Positions 1-6,436 of a stretch of DNA of 9,914 bases are shown piece by piece. The notes beneath the pieces are model-generated. The model searched no databases, was not told the origin of the DNA, and saw only the letters and a program-made list of their open reading frames with translations. The position numbers and the translations under genes are program-made. This DNA comes from Brevundimonas sp. UBA7635 (GTDB taxonomy: Bacteria > Pseudomonadota > Alphaproteobacteria > Caulobacterales > Caulobacteraceae), in contig DLIT01000123.1 in NCBI GenBank assembly GCA_002483865.1, positions 16,897 through 26,810 of the forward strand. Direction: 5' to 3'. Positions within the stretch are counted from its first letter, which is position 1; the number at the start of each line of letters is the position of its first letter.

Positions 1-558
1 GGCATCCAGCAGGGTTCGACCTATCAGAACCTGCGCAAGGAAAGCTCGGAACGCCTGCAGGAAATCGGCTTTGACGGCTATGCCATCGGTGGCCTCGCGG
101 TCGGTGAGGGCCATGAGGCCATGTGCGAAGTCCTTGATTATGCGCCCGAGTTCCTGCCCAAGGATCGCCCCCGCTACCTGATGGGTGTGGGCAAGCCGAT
201 CGATCTGGTCGAGGCCGTCTATCGCGGTGTGGATATGTTCGACTGCGTGCTGCCGACCCGCGCCGGTCGCCACGGCCAGGCCTGGACCTGGGATGGCCCG
301 ATCAACATCAAGAACGCCAGGTTCGCCGAGGACGAGAGCCCGCTGGACCCGATGGTCCCCTGCCCCGCCTCACAGGACTATAGCCGCGCCTATCTGCACC
401 ACCTGATCCGCGCCGATGAAATTCTCGGCAAGATCCTGCTGAGTTGGCACAACATCGCCTTTTTCCAGGCCCTGACCGCCGCCATGCGCGAGGCCATCGA
501 GAAGGGCGAGTTCGAACAGTTCCGCAGGGACTTCCGCACCCGCCACATCAAGGCCTGA
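1..558 (+). CDS. tgt: Queuine tRNA-ribosyltransferase (Tgt), C-terminal part, 5' end outside window
   Basis: Partial gene; 185 codons are visible in frame 1 up to the TGA at 556-558. Tgt exchanges guanine-34 in the anticodon of Asp, Asn, His and Tyr tRNAs for the queuine precursor preQ1 in the cytoplasm. Visible family motifs are GIQQGS at the window edge, [21 protein letters not shown], and FDCVLPTR with the nucleophilic Asp (codon 241-243; Asp280 in the Zymomonas enzyme). [11 protein letters not shown] and WHNIAFF follow. The family's structural zinc site is normally CxCxxC plus a downstream His. Here that segment reads V-P-C-P-A-S (355-372), so by alignment two of the three cysteines are missing, while the middle Cys and the His of WHN remain. 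The reading frame is otherwise intact and ends with a normal tail (FRTRHIKA). Identity is secure; whether zinc is bound is open. The gene converges on the lipoprotein gene with 17 bp between stops. Confidence 0.96.
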   Translation, partial: GIQQGSTYQNLRKESSERLQEIGFDGYAIGGLAVGEGHEAMCEVLDYAPEFLPKDRPRYLMGVGKPIDLVEAVYRGVDMFDCVLPTRAGRHGQAWTWDGPINIKNARFAEDESPLDPMVPCPASQDYSRAYLHHLIRADEILGKILLSWHNIAFFQALTAAMREAIEKGEFEQFRRDFRTRHIKA

Positions 559-575
559 ACCGTCAGCGCCTCTCG

Positions 576-1121
576 CTACTGATTATGGGCCGGGGCTGCG
601 GGCGGGGCACATTTCTTCTGCTGTCCCAGCCCCTTCAGGAAGGCGCGCCGCTGGAGCCCCGCCTGCACCGCCTGCTGAACGGCCTGACTATGTTGATGGG
701 CCCCGGTCAGTCGCCGGATCCAGGATCGTGCGGGAATAAAGTCCGTCACCGTGTCGCGCACGGCATCCAGGGTGACATCGGCAGCTATCTCGGCCGTCTG
801 GTCACCGGTGCTGAGAGCTTCTGGCGGCATATCCAGATCAGGACCCAGCGCCTCGTCCAGCCGGGCGATCTCGGCGCTGATCGCCGCGCACCGGCCCATG
901 CCCGTCGAGGCATAGGGAGCAATAACCGCCTGCTGCAGCACTTCGGGGATATCCTCCCGCACCAGGTTCAAATCTTCCAGCGGGGCCTGCAGCGCGTCAC
1001 CCAGACCAGAGTTGACCTGCTTCACCCCCCGCTCGGCGCTGGCACTGGCACTGGCCCCCGCGTTGCACCCCGCCAGCATCAGGCCCGATGTCGCGACGAA
1101 AATAATTAGCTGTGTTTTCAT
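576..1121 (-). CDS. Small conserved-looking lipoprotein, function unknown
   Basis: 181 residues. The start chosen is the ATG at 1121 because it places a clean lipoprotein signal peptide at the N-terminus: Lys2, a hydrophobic stretch (residues 5-18) and the lipobox LAGC with Cys19 as the lipidated residue. An upstream in-frame ATG at 1160 would bury this signal behind 13 polar residues. After Cys19 comes a short Ala/Ser linker, then a mostly helical-looking domain with GLGDALQAPLEDLNL (residues 39-53), and a basic segment AGLQRRAFLKGLGQQKKC near the end. Cys78 and Cys171 could form a disulfide after export. I do not recognise a family with a known role; the likely location is the periplasmic face of a membrane. 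It lies downstream of the marR-like gene on the same strand (69-bp gap). No good ribosome binding site precedes the ATG, and a candidate stress promoter lies almost on top of it, so a near-leaderless transcript is possible. Confidence 0.8.
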   Translation of the reverse strand: MKTQLIIFVATSGLMLAGCNAGASASASAERGVKQVNSGLGDALQAPLEDLNLVREDIPEVLQQAVIAPYASTGMGRCAAISAEIARLDEALGPDLDMPPEALSTGDQTAEIAADVTLDAVRDTVTDFIPARSWIRRLTGAHQHSQAVQQAVQAGLQRRAFLKGLGQQKKCAPPAAPAHNQ

Positions 1122-1130
1122 ACCCAGCTT

Positions 1131-1155
1131 AACCGTGGGCGGGCCACGCCGTTCC
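1131..1155 (-). promoter_or_regulatory. Candidate EcfG-like promoter before the lipoprotein gene
   Basis: Reading the minus strand, GGAAC (1155-1151) is followed after 16 nt by GGTT (1134-1131). The alphaproteobacterial general-stress sigma factor EcfG/SigT recognises GGAAC-N16/17-CGTT, so the -35 matches fully and the -10 has one mismatch at its first base. The -10 ends only 9 nt before the chosen ATG at 1121, which would give a very short or no leader. This is a weak call, since such short motifs arise by chance in GC-rich DNA. Confidence 0.25.
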
Positions 1156-1190
1156 ATCATGACCGATCAGGACGCGACCGACGACAGGTA

Positions 1191-1679
1191 TCAGGCCGAT
1201 GGGGGTGCTGGGCTCACCATGAAACCCGCCAGAATATCCAGGGCCTCGGCCAGCTCACGGCGGCGCTCGACCGGGAGTTGGCGAAAGGCGGTGATGAAGC
1301 TGTCCCCCAGCAGATCGGGCGAGTCGGCCAGCGCGGCCTGACCGGCGGGCGTCGTGCGCGTGTGGACCACGCGTCGGTCACGCGTCGAGCGATAGCGCTC
1401 AATCAGCCCCTTGGCCTCCAGCTTGTCCAGCACCCCGACCACCGTGGGGGCCGACATGGCCGCGTCTCGCGATATGGCCTGGGTCGTCACCTCCCCCAGG
1501 GCCCGCACCGATTGGAGCACGATCAGCTGCGGCAGGGTCAGGCCTGACTGGCGGGCGATTTCGCGCGAGCGGACGTCGATAGCCTGGGCGATGCGTCGCA
1601 TTGAGCGCACCAGCGAGGCGGTGGGATCCGCAGGCCGCTCTGGCCGTTGTTCGGGGGCTGGGCTGAGGGACGGGTCCAT
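1191..1679 (-). CDS. MarR/SlyA-family transcriptional regulator, probable NAGGN operon regulator
   Basis: 162 residues from the ATG at 1679. After a Pro/Glu-rich N-terminal tail (1-20) comes a dimerisation helix (21-45) and then the winged helix-turn-helix (about 48-113). Within it are LTLPQLIVLQSV, the recognition helix region MSAPTVVGVLDKLEAKGLI (75-93) and the wing with the MarR-typical D-R-R (101-103). A C-terminal helical dimer arm follows. There is no cysteine, so an OhrR-type oxidation switch is excluded. MarR proteins bind as dimers to palindromes and are usually released by a small ligand. The gene is divergent from the NAGGN operon across a 65-bp gap. From memory, a MarR-type gene also sits beside the equivalent Pseudomonas genes. 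I preferred 1679 over the in-frame ATG at 1724 because the longer form would place the palindrome inside the coding region. An AAGGA lies 11 nt upstream of 1679, a rather long spacing. Regulation of the neighbouring operon is inferred. Confidence 0.88.
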   Translation of the reverse strand: MDPSLSPAPEQRPERPADPTASLVRSMRRIAQAIDVRSREIARQSGLTLPQLIVLQSVRALGEVTTQAISRDAAMSAPTVVGVLDKLEAKGLIERYRSTRDRRVVHTRTTPAGQAALADSPDLLGDSFITAFRQLPVERRRELAEALDILAGFMVSPAPPSA

Positions 1680-1693
1680 CAGGGTTGCAATCC

Positions 1694-1705
1694 TTAGTGT
1701 GCTAA
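1694..1705. promoter_or_regulatory. Candidate MarR/SlyA operator, TTAG-N4-CTAA palindrome
   Basis: The 12-mer TTAGTGTGCTAA has perfect 4-bp arms (TTAG and CTAA) around a 4-bp centre. This is the layout of the SlyA/RovA consensus TTAGCAAGCTAA in the MarR family. It lies 14 bp upstream of the regulator's ATG (1679) and 39 bp upstream of the amidotransferase ATG (1745), where autoregulation and operon control are expected. Binding is inferred, not shown. Confidence 0.5.
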
Positions 1706-1733
1706 CTATTTGTACGCGCTGCATTCACAATAC

Positions 1734-1738
1734 AAGGA
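1734..1738 (+). promoter_or_regulatory. Ribosome binding site of the NAGGN amidotransferase gene
   Basis: AAGGA lies 6 nt before the ATG at 1745. It fixes the start so that Cys2, the catalytic nucleophile exposed after removal of Met1, directly follows the initiator. Confidence 0.75.
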
Positions 1739-1744
1739 CAGCCT

Positions 1745-3520
1745 ATGTGCGGCTTGAGCGGCGAGATCAATCACGACGGACGTCCGGTGGACGCCAGCGC
1801 CTTGCAGCGCATGACCGATGCCCTGGCTCCCCGGGGGCCTGACGGGTCCGGTGTCGTCCTTCGCGGCTCTATCGGCCTGGGTCATCGTCGTCTCAAGATC
1901 ATCGACCTGTCTGACAAGGCCCAGCAGCCCATGGTGGATCCCGAACTGGGCATCACCCTGGCCTTCAACGGCTGCATCTACAACTATCCCGAACTGCGCC
2001 AGGAGCTCCAAAGCCTGGGCTTCCGCTTCTTCTCTGACGGTGACACCGAAGTCATCATCAAGGCCTGGAAGGCCTGGGGCGAGGCCTGCGTGGACCGCTT
2101 CAAGGGCATGTTTGCCTTTGTCCTGCACGAGCGTGACACCGGCCGTACAGTGATCGCCCGCGACCGGTTCGGCATCAAGCCGCTGTATCTGGCCGAGAAG
2201 GGCCAGCGCCTGCGGTTCGCCTCGACCCTGCCGGCCCTGCTGGCGGGCGGCGACGTCGACACCTCGATCGATCCGGTGGGCCTGCACCATTACATGACCT
2301 TCCACGCCGTGGTGCCGCCGCCGCACACCCTGCTGAAAGGCGTGAAGAAGTTTCCGCCCGCGACCATTCGCGTGATCGAGCCCGGCGGTGCCTTCCGTGA
2401 CCGCGTCTATTGGCAGCCGGACATGACCCGCCGCCCCGAGGACGCCCATCTGACGTTCGAGGACTGGCGCGACCAGGTGCTGGCGTCCCTGCGAGAGGCG
2501 GTGAGGCGGCGGATGGTGGCCGACGTGCCTGTCGGCGTGCTGCTGTCGGGCGGCGTCGACTCCAGCCTGATCGTCGGCCTGCTGGCGGAACTGGGCCAGA
2601 AGGACCTGATGACCTTCTCGGTCGGGTTCGAGGGAGCCAATGGCGAACAGGGCGATGAATTCCAGTGGTCTGACCTGATCGCCAGACACTACGGCACCAA
2701 CCATCACCAGATATTCGTGCCCCACACGCGCCTGATGGACGCCCTGCCCGGCACCATCGCGGCCATGTCAGAGCCGATGGTCTCCTATGATAATGTCGGC
2801 TTCTACCTGCTGAGCCAGGAAGTCTCGAAGCACATCAAGGTCGTCCAATCGGGCCAGGGTGCCGACGAGATCTTCGCCGGTTACCACTGGTACCCGCCCA
2901 TGCTGCAGACCAGTGATCCGGTCGAAACCTATGCCAAGGCCTTCTTCGACCGCAGCCATGAGACGCTGAAGACCCAGCTGAACGGCCAGTATATGGCCGA
3001 CACCGACGTCAGCCGCGCCCTGGTCGAGGCCCATTTCGCCCAGCCCGGTGCCGCCACGGCGGTGGACAAGGCCCTGCGCCTCGATAGCCAGATCATGCTG
3101 GCCGACGACCCGGTCAAGCGGGTCGACAACATGACCATGGCCTGGGGCCTTGAGGCCCGCGTACCCTTCCTGGACCACGAACTGGTCGAGCTGGCGGGCC
3201 GCATCCCTCCCGAGCACAAGCTGGCCCAGGGCGGCAAGGGTGTCCTGAAGGAGGCCGCGCGCCTGGTCATCCCGTCCGAGGTCATCGACCGCAAGAAGGG
3301 CTACTTCCCCGTCCCGGCCCTGAAATACATCCAGGGCCCCTATCTGGAGATGGTCCGCGAGGCCCTGAGCAACCAGGCCGCCCGCGAGCGAGGCCTGTTC
3401 GATCGCGGCTATCTGGACACCCTGTTCGACGCCCCGACCGAGCACATCACGCCCCTGCGCGGCTCAGAGCTGTGGCAGGTGGCCGTCCTGGAAATGTGGA
3501 TGCAGCAACATGGCCTCTGA
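1745..3520 (+). CDS. asnO: N-acetylglutaminylglutamine amidotransferase (asparagine synthetase B-like)
   Basis: 591 residues, a full-length member of the asparagine-synthetase-like amidotransferases of the NAGGN pathway (asnO in Sinorhizobium meliloti). It is predicted to hydrolyse glutamine and use the ammonia and ATP to convert the C-terminal carboxylate of N-acetylglutaminylglutamine to an amide, giving a compatible solute in the cytoplasm. The N-terminal class II glutaminase domain (about 2-215) begins MCGLSGE with Cys2 as nucleophile. RLKIIDL and FNGC (74-77) follow; Asn75-Gly76 form the expected oxyanion hole, and the usual Glu after NG is Cys77 here. The synthetase domain (about 240-590) carries the pyrophosphate loop SGGVDS (268-273), followed by SGQGADEIFAGYHWY and GLEARVPFLD. 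It is the first gene of the operon and overlaps the next by 11 bp, which suggests coupled translation. The order and identity of the two following genes separate it from a true AsnB, so confidence is high. Confidence 0.95.
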   Translation: MCGLSGEINHDGRPVDASALQRMTDALAPRGPDGSGVVLRGSIGLGHRRLKIIDLSDKAQQPMVDPELGITLAFNGCIYNYPELRQELQSLGFRFFSDGDTEVIIKAWKAWGEACVDRFKGMFAFVLHERDTGRTVIARDRFGIKPLYLAEKGQRLRFASTLPALLAGGDVDTSIDPVGLHHYMTFHAVVPPPHTLLKGVKKFPPATIRVIEPGGAFRDRVYWQPDMTRRPEDAHLTFEDWRDQVLASLREAVRRRMVADVPVGVLLSGGVDSSLIVGLLAELGQKDLMTFSVGFEGANGEQGDEFQWSDLIARHYGTNHHQIFVPHTRLMDALPGTIAAMSEPMVSYDNVGFYLLSQEVSKHIKVVQSGQGADEIFAGYHWYPPMLQTSDPVETYAKAFFDRSHETLKTQLNGQYMADTDVSRALVEAHFAQPGAATAVDKALRLDSQIMLADDPVKRVDNMTMAWGLEARVPFLDHELVELAGRIPPEHKLAQGGKGVLKEAARLVIPSEVIDRKKGYFPVPALKYIQGPYLEMVREALSNQAARERGLFDRGYLDTLFDAPTEHITPLRGSELWQVAVLEMWMQQHGL

Positions 3521-5303
3521 TTCCCGTCCTGCCCGCTCCCAGGCCCACCGGCTGAAGCGCTTGCGCCATGAGAGCCTCAAGCCCCGCGTCCAGAATGATG
3601 GCGAGGCACCGATCGTCCAGAATGCCGTCCTCGACTGCGGCTGGGGCCGCCTGCTGTTTGCCCAGACCTTTGAGACCGCCGAGCCCCTGATCGACGCCCT
3701 GCGCGCCGAGGGGCCGGAACGGCGCGACATCGCCTTCTACGTCCGCAATCCCCACGTCCTGCTGGCCCAGGCCCCGCAGGAGGTCTTCCTGGATCCGTCG
3801 CACTCCTATCGGCTGGATCTGGCTGTCTATCGGCCCAGCCGTCGCCAGCCGCGTGGCTTTACCATCCGCCGTCTGGCCTCGGAACAGGACGCAGACGCGA
3901 TCAACCGTATCTATGCCTCGCAGCGGATGGTGCAGACGCCGCCCGGCTTTCTGTGGTCGCGCCGCGATGACCGCTGCCTGACCTATTTCGTAGCAGAGGA
4001 TGCTGCCACAGGCGAAGTGATCGGCACCGTCACGGGGGTCAATCACGTCCGTGCCATCAACGATCCCGAAGGCGGCTCCTCCCTGTGGTGCCTGGCCGTC
4101 GCGCCTCAGGCCAGCCAGCCCGGCATCGGCGAGGCTCTCGTTCGCCGTCTGGCCGAGCATTTCCGCACCCAGGGCCTGGCCTACATGGATCTGTCGGTCA
4201 TGCATGACAACCTGGCTGCCATCGCCCTTTATGAGAAGCTGGGTTTCCGCCGCGTCTCCTTCTTTGGCATCAAGCGCAAGAACCCGATCAACGAAGCCCT
4301 CTTCACAGGCCCCGCCAGCAGCGATGACGGCCTTAATCCCTATGCGCGGCTGATTGTTGATGAGGCCCGCCGACGCGGAGTGGCCACCGATATCATCGAT
4401 GCCGAAGGCGGCCTGTTCCGACTGACCTGGGGTGGCCGGACGGTGCGGTGTCGTGAAAGCCTGTCCGATCTGACCTCGGCCGTGGCGCTCAGCATCTGTG
4501 ACGACAAGCGCCTGACGCGCCGCATTGTCGCGGCCGCCGGGGTGCGTGCCCCTGTCGCCATCCAGCCAGACAGCCCCTCAGCCATCGACGCCGCCCTGGC
4601 CCGCTATGGCCAGCTGGTCGTCAAACCCGCGCGCGGTGAACAGGGCCAGGGCGTGGCGGTCGGACTCAAGACCATGAGTGAGGTCCAGACGGCCTTGGGC
4701 GCAGCGCGCGAGATCTGCCCGGACGTCCTGATCGAAGAACAGGTCCAGGGCGAGGACCTGCGCCTGGTCATCATCGACTACCAACTGGCCGCTGCCGCCG
4801 TGCGTCGCCCGCCGCGCGTCACCGGCGATGGCGTGACCCCCATTCGCCGCCTGATCGAGTTGCAGAGCCGTCGCCGCAGCGCCGCCACCAGCGGCGAGTC
4901 CCGCATCCCGATTGATGCCGAAACCGAGCGCACCCTGGCCGAGGCCGGATTTGCCCTGGACGACATCGCCCCCGAGGGCTTCGAGATCGTGGTGCGCAAG
5001 GCCGCCAACCTGCACCTGGGTGGCACCATCCATGACGTGACCGACATCGTTCATCCGGTCCTGGTCGAGGCGGCCATCCGCGCGGCCAAGGCCATCGACA
5101 TCCCCGTCACCGGCATCGACCTTATGGTCACGGCACCGGACCAGCCGGACTATGCCTTCATCGAGGCCAATGAGCGTCCGGGCCTGGCCAACCACGAACC
5201 CCAGCCGACAGCCGAGCGTTTCATCGACCTGCTGTTCCCGGCCACCGCCGTCGGCTCGGCCCGCAGCCATGCCCTGACCCCCGGCCACAAGGAGTTGTCT
5301 TGA
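3510..5303 (+). CDS. ngg: N-acetylglutaminylglutamine synthetase (GNAT + ATP-grasp fusion)
   Basis: 597 residues. Two catalytic domains match the NAGGN synthetase family (ngg in S. meliloti): one acetylates glutamine from acetyl-CoA, the other uses ATP to join the N-acetylglutamine to a second glutamine. After an N-terminal region of unclear fold (1-114) comes the GNAT domain (about 115-257), with LWCLAVAP at 192-199, a glycine turn QPGIGEALV and the closing YEKLGFRRV. The ATP-grasp domain (about 275-585) shows VVKPARGEQGQGV (370-382) with the nucleotide-binding Lys372 and a Gly-rich loop. LIEEQVQGEDLRLVII follows, and FIEANERPG (550-558) holds the metal-binding Glu552 and Asn554. The layout recalls cyanophycin synthetase-like ligases, but the GNAT fusion and neighbours identify it. 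The ATG at 3510 lies inside the end of the upstream gene with little Shine-Dalgarno sequence, so expression probably depends on translational coupling. The gene ends in a TTGA overlap with the peptidase gene. Confidence 0.95.
   Translation: MASDSRPARSQAHRLKRLRHESLKPRVQNDGEAPIVQNAVLDCGWGRLLFAQTFETAEPLIDALRAEGPERRDIAFYVRNPHVLLAQAPQEVFLDPSHSYRLDLAVYRPSRRQPRGFTIRRLASEQDADAINRIYASQRMVQTPPGFLWSRRDDRCLTYFVAEDAATGEVIGTVTGVNHVRAINDPEGGSSLWCLAVAPQASQPGIGEALVRRLAEHFRTQGLAYMDLSVMHDNLAAIALYEKLGFRRVSFFGIKRKNPINEALFTGPASSDDGLNPYARLIVDEARRRGVATDIIDAEGGLFRLTWGGRTVRCRESLSDLTSAVALSICDDKRLTRRIVAAAGVRAPVAIQPDSPSAIDAALARYGQLVVKPARGEQGQGVAVGLKTMSEVQTALGAAREICPDVLIEEQVQGEDLRLVIIDYQLAAAAVRRPPRVTGDGVTPIRRLIELQSRRRSAATSGESRIPIDAETERTLAEAGFALDDIAPEGFEIVVRKAANLHLGGTIHDVTDIVHPVLVEAAIRAAKAIDIPVTGIDLMVTAPDQPDYAFIEANERPGLANHEPQPTAERFIDLLFPATAVGSARSHALTPGHKELS
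5289..5294 (+). promoter_or_regulatory. Strong ribosome binding site supporting a TTG start
   Basis: AAGGAG lies 5 nt before TTG at 5300. It supports TTG as the real initiator of the peptidase gene, since no in-frame ATG is available before the conserved N-terminal region. The site lies inside the last codons of the synthetase gene. Confidence 0.75.
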
Positions 5304-6412
5304 CCGGCCCCGTCATAGATCTCGATTACCTCAAGGCCCGCCTGGCCGACCTGCTGGGGACGCCCAGCCCGACCGGCTATACCGACGAGGCCGTCCGGCT
5401 TGTCTGCCGCGAGCTAGAGCGCCTGGGCCTGGATTACGAAATGACCCGGCGCGGGGCCATTCGCGCCCGCCTGCCGGGCCAGCAGAAGGTCCCGGCCCGG
5501 GCGGTCGTCGCCCACGTCGACACCCTGGGGGCCCAGGTCAAGCAGGTGAAGGACAACGGCCGGCTGGAGGTGGTTCCCATCGGCCACTGGTCGTCCCGCT
5601 TTGCCGAGGGGGCTCGCTGCACCATCTTTTCCGAAGGCGGAGCCTGGCGCGGCACCATCCTGCCGCTGAAGGCCTCGGGCCATACCTTCAACACCGAAAT
5701 CGATACCCAACCCGTCAGCTGGCGCGAGGTTGAGCTTCGCATTGATGCCGTGACCCACGACCGCCAGACGACGGTGGACCTGGGCATCGACATCGGCGAC
5801 ATCATTGCCATCGACCCCCAGCCCGAGTTCCTCGACACCGGCTTCATCGTCTCGCGGCAACTGGACGACAAGGCGGGGGTGGCGGTCCTGCTGGCGACGC
5901 TGGAGTGCCTGGTCCGCGAAGAGCGCACGCCTACGGTCGACACCTGGTGGCTCTTTACCATCGCCGAGGAGGTCGGGGTTGGTGCCTCGTCCGTCCTGGT
6001 GCCGGATGTCGCTGCCATGGTCACGGTCGATAATGGCACCACCGCCCCCGGTCAGAACTCGTCTGAGTTCGGCGTGACCATTGCCATGGCAGACCAGACC
6101 GGTCCTTTCGACTGGCACCTGTCACGCAAGCTGGCCCAGCTGGCCCGCGATAACGACATTCCGCATCAGAAGGATGTCTTCCGCTATTACCGCTCCGATT
6201 CTGCCTCGGCGCTGGAATCCGGGGCCGACATCCGCACGGCCCTGTTGGCTTTCGGCATTGACGCCAGCCATGGCTATGAACGCATCCATGAAACCGCCCT
6301 GTCGGACCTGGCACGGCTATTGGTCGCCTATGTCGAGAGCGAAGTGGAGATCAGCCGCGATGCCCGGCCCATGAGTGATGTCAGGGGCTTTACCCACCAG
6401 CCCCTGTCCTGA
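5300..6412 (+). CDS. M42-family metallopeptidase of the NAGGN cassette
   Basis: 370 residues, starting at TTG (5300) in a 4-bp TTGA overlap with the synthetase stop. It belongs to the M42 (tetrahedral aminopeptidase-like) dinuclear zinc hydrolases. The metal and catalytic set is visible: H72-x-D74 in VVAHVDTLG, D189 in RQLDDKAGVAVLL, the catalytic base E223 with ligand E224 in TIAEEVGVGAS, D244 in VTVDNGT, and H330 in YERIHET. All key residues are present, so it should be an active cytoplasmic hydrolase; there is no signal peptide. A dedicated M42 subfamily accompanies the two NAGGN synthesis genes in many bacteria, but its substrate is not established to my knowledge. Turnover of NAGGN or of a side product is plausible. 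The overlapping start after a strong ribosome binding site implies that its amount is tied to the synthetase. It is the last gene of the operon and converges on the next gene with 17 bp between stops. Confidence 0.93.
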   Translation: MTGPVIDLDYLKARLADLLGTPSPTGYTDEAVRLVCRELERLGLDYEMTRRGAIRARLPGQQKVPARAVVAHVDTLGAQVKQVKDNGRLEVVPIGHWSSRFAEGARCTIFSEGGAWRGTILPLKASGHTFNTEIDTQPVSWREVELRIDAVTHDRQTTVDLGIDIGDIIAIDPQPEFLDTGFIVSRQLDDKAGVAVLLATLECLVREERTPTVDTWWLFTIAEEVGVGASSVLVPDVAAMVTVDNGTTAPGQNSSEFGVTIAMADQTGPFDWHLSRKLAQLARDNDIPHQKDVFRYYRSDSASALESGADIRTALLAFGIDASHGYERIHETALSDLARLLVAYVESEVEISRDARPMSDVRGFTHQPLS

Positions 6413-6436
6413 TTTTGCCTACCAAGACTTCAGGAC
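6406..6436. repeat. Inverted repeat spanning two convergent stop codons
   Basis: GTCCTGA (6406-6412) and TCAGGAC (6430-6436) are perfect 7-bp inverted copies around a 17-nt loop. The TGA stop of the M42 gene lies in the left arm and the TGA of the opposing lipoprotein gene in the right arm. RNA from either strand could fold this hairpin. There is no T tract after either arm, so it is not a classical intrinsic terminator; it may still limit read-through or protect the 3' ends. Confidence 0.4.

Larger units (their letters stand above)
1680..1744. promoter_or_regulatory. Divergent promoter/control region between marR-like gene and NAGGN operon
   Basis: This 65-bp gap must hold promoters for both directions unless they lie inside the genes. 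It is visibly more AT-rich than its surroundings. Weak promoter-like elements are TTGCAA (1685-1690) with TAACTATT (1703-1710) for the plus strand, and on the minus strand CTTGTA with TACAAA 16 nt further on. None is a strong match. The palindrome at 1694-1705 lies among these elements, so a dimeric regulator bound there could control both transcripts. A second, looser inverted repeat, TTGTA-N16-TACAA, spans 1710-1735. Confidence 0.5.

Noticed and set aside
444..1109. Open frame of 221 codons on the plus strand overlapping the tgt end and the lipoprotein gene
   Set aside because: It overlaps both real genes out of frame and shows no domain; the minus-strand lipoprotein has a proper signal peptide and start.
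1680..1724. Longer version of the MarR-type regulator starting at ATG 1724
   Set aside because: It adds 15 unconserved-looking residues, would put the candidate operator inside the gene, and has no ribosome binding site.
1706..2725. Long open frame (339 codons) on the minus strand opposite the amidotransferase gene
   Set aside because: It runs antisense to a gene with complete catalytic motifs, and its product is a low-complexity Gly/Gln/His/Asp-rich sequence typical of mirrored GC-rich coding DNA.
2768..6118. Several long minus-strand open frames (2768-3445, 3447-4205, 4578-5288, 5414-6118) across the NAGGN operon
   Set aside because: All are antisense to the operon genes in the phase where GC-rich codons mirror without stops, and none has recognisable motifs or ribosome binding sites.
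6406..6436. Classical rho-independent terminator after the NAGGN operon
   Set aside because: The inverted repeat is real, but the loop is long and no T tract follows on either strand.
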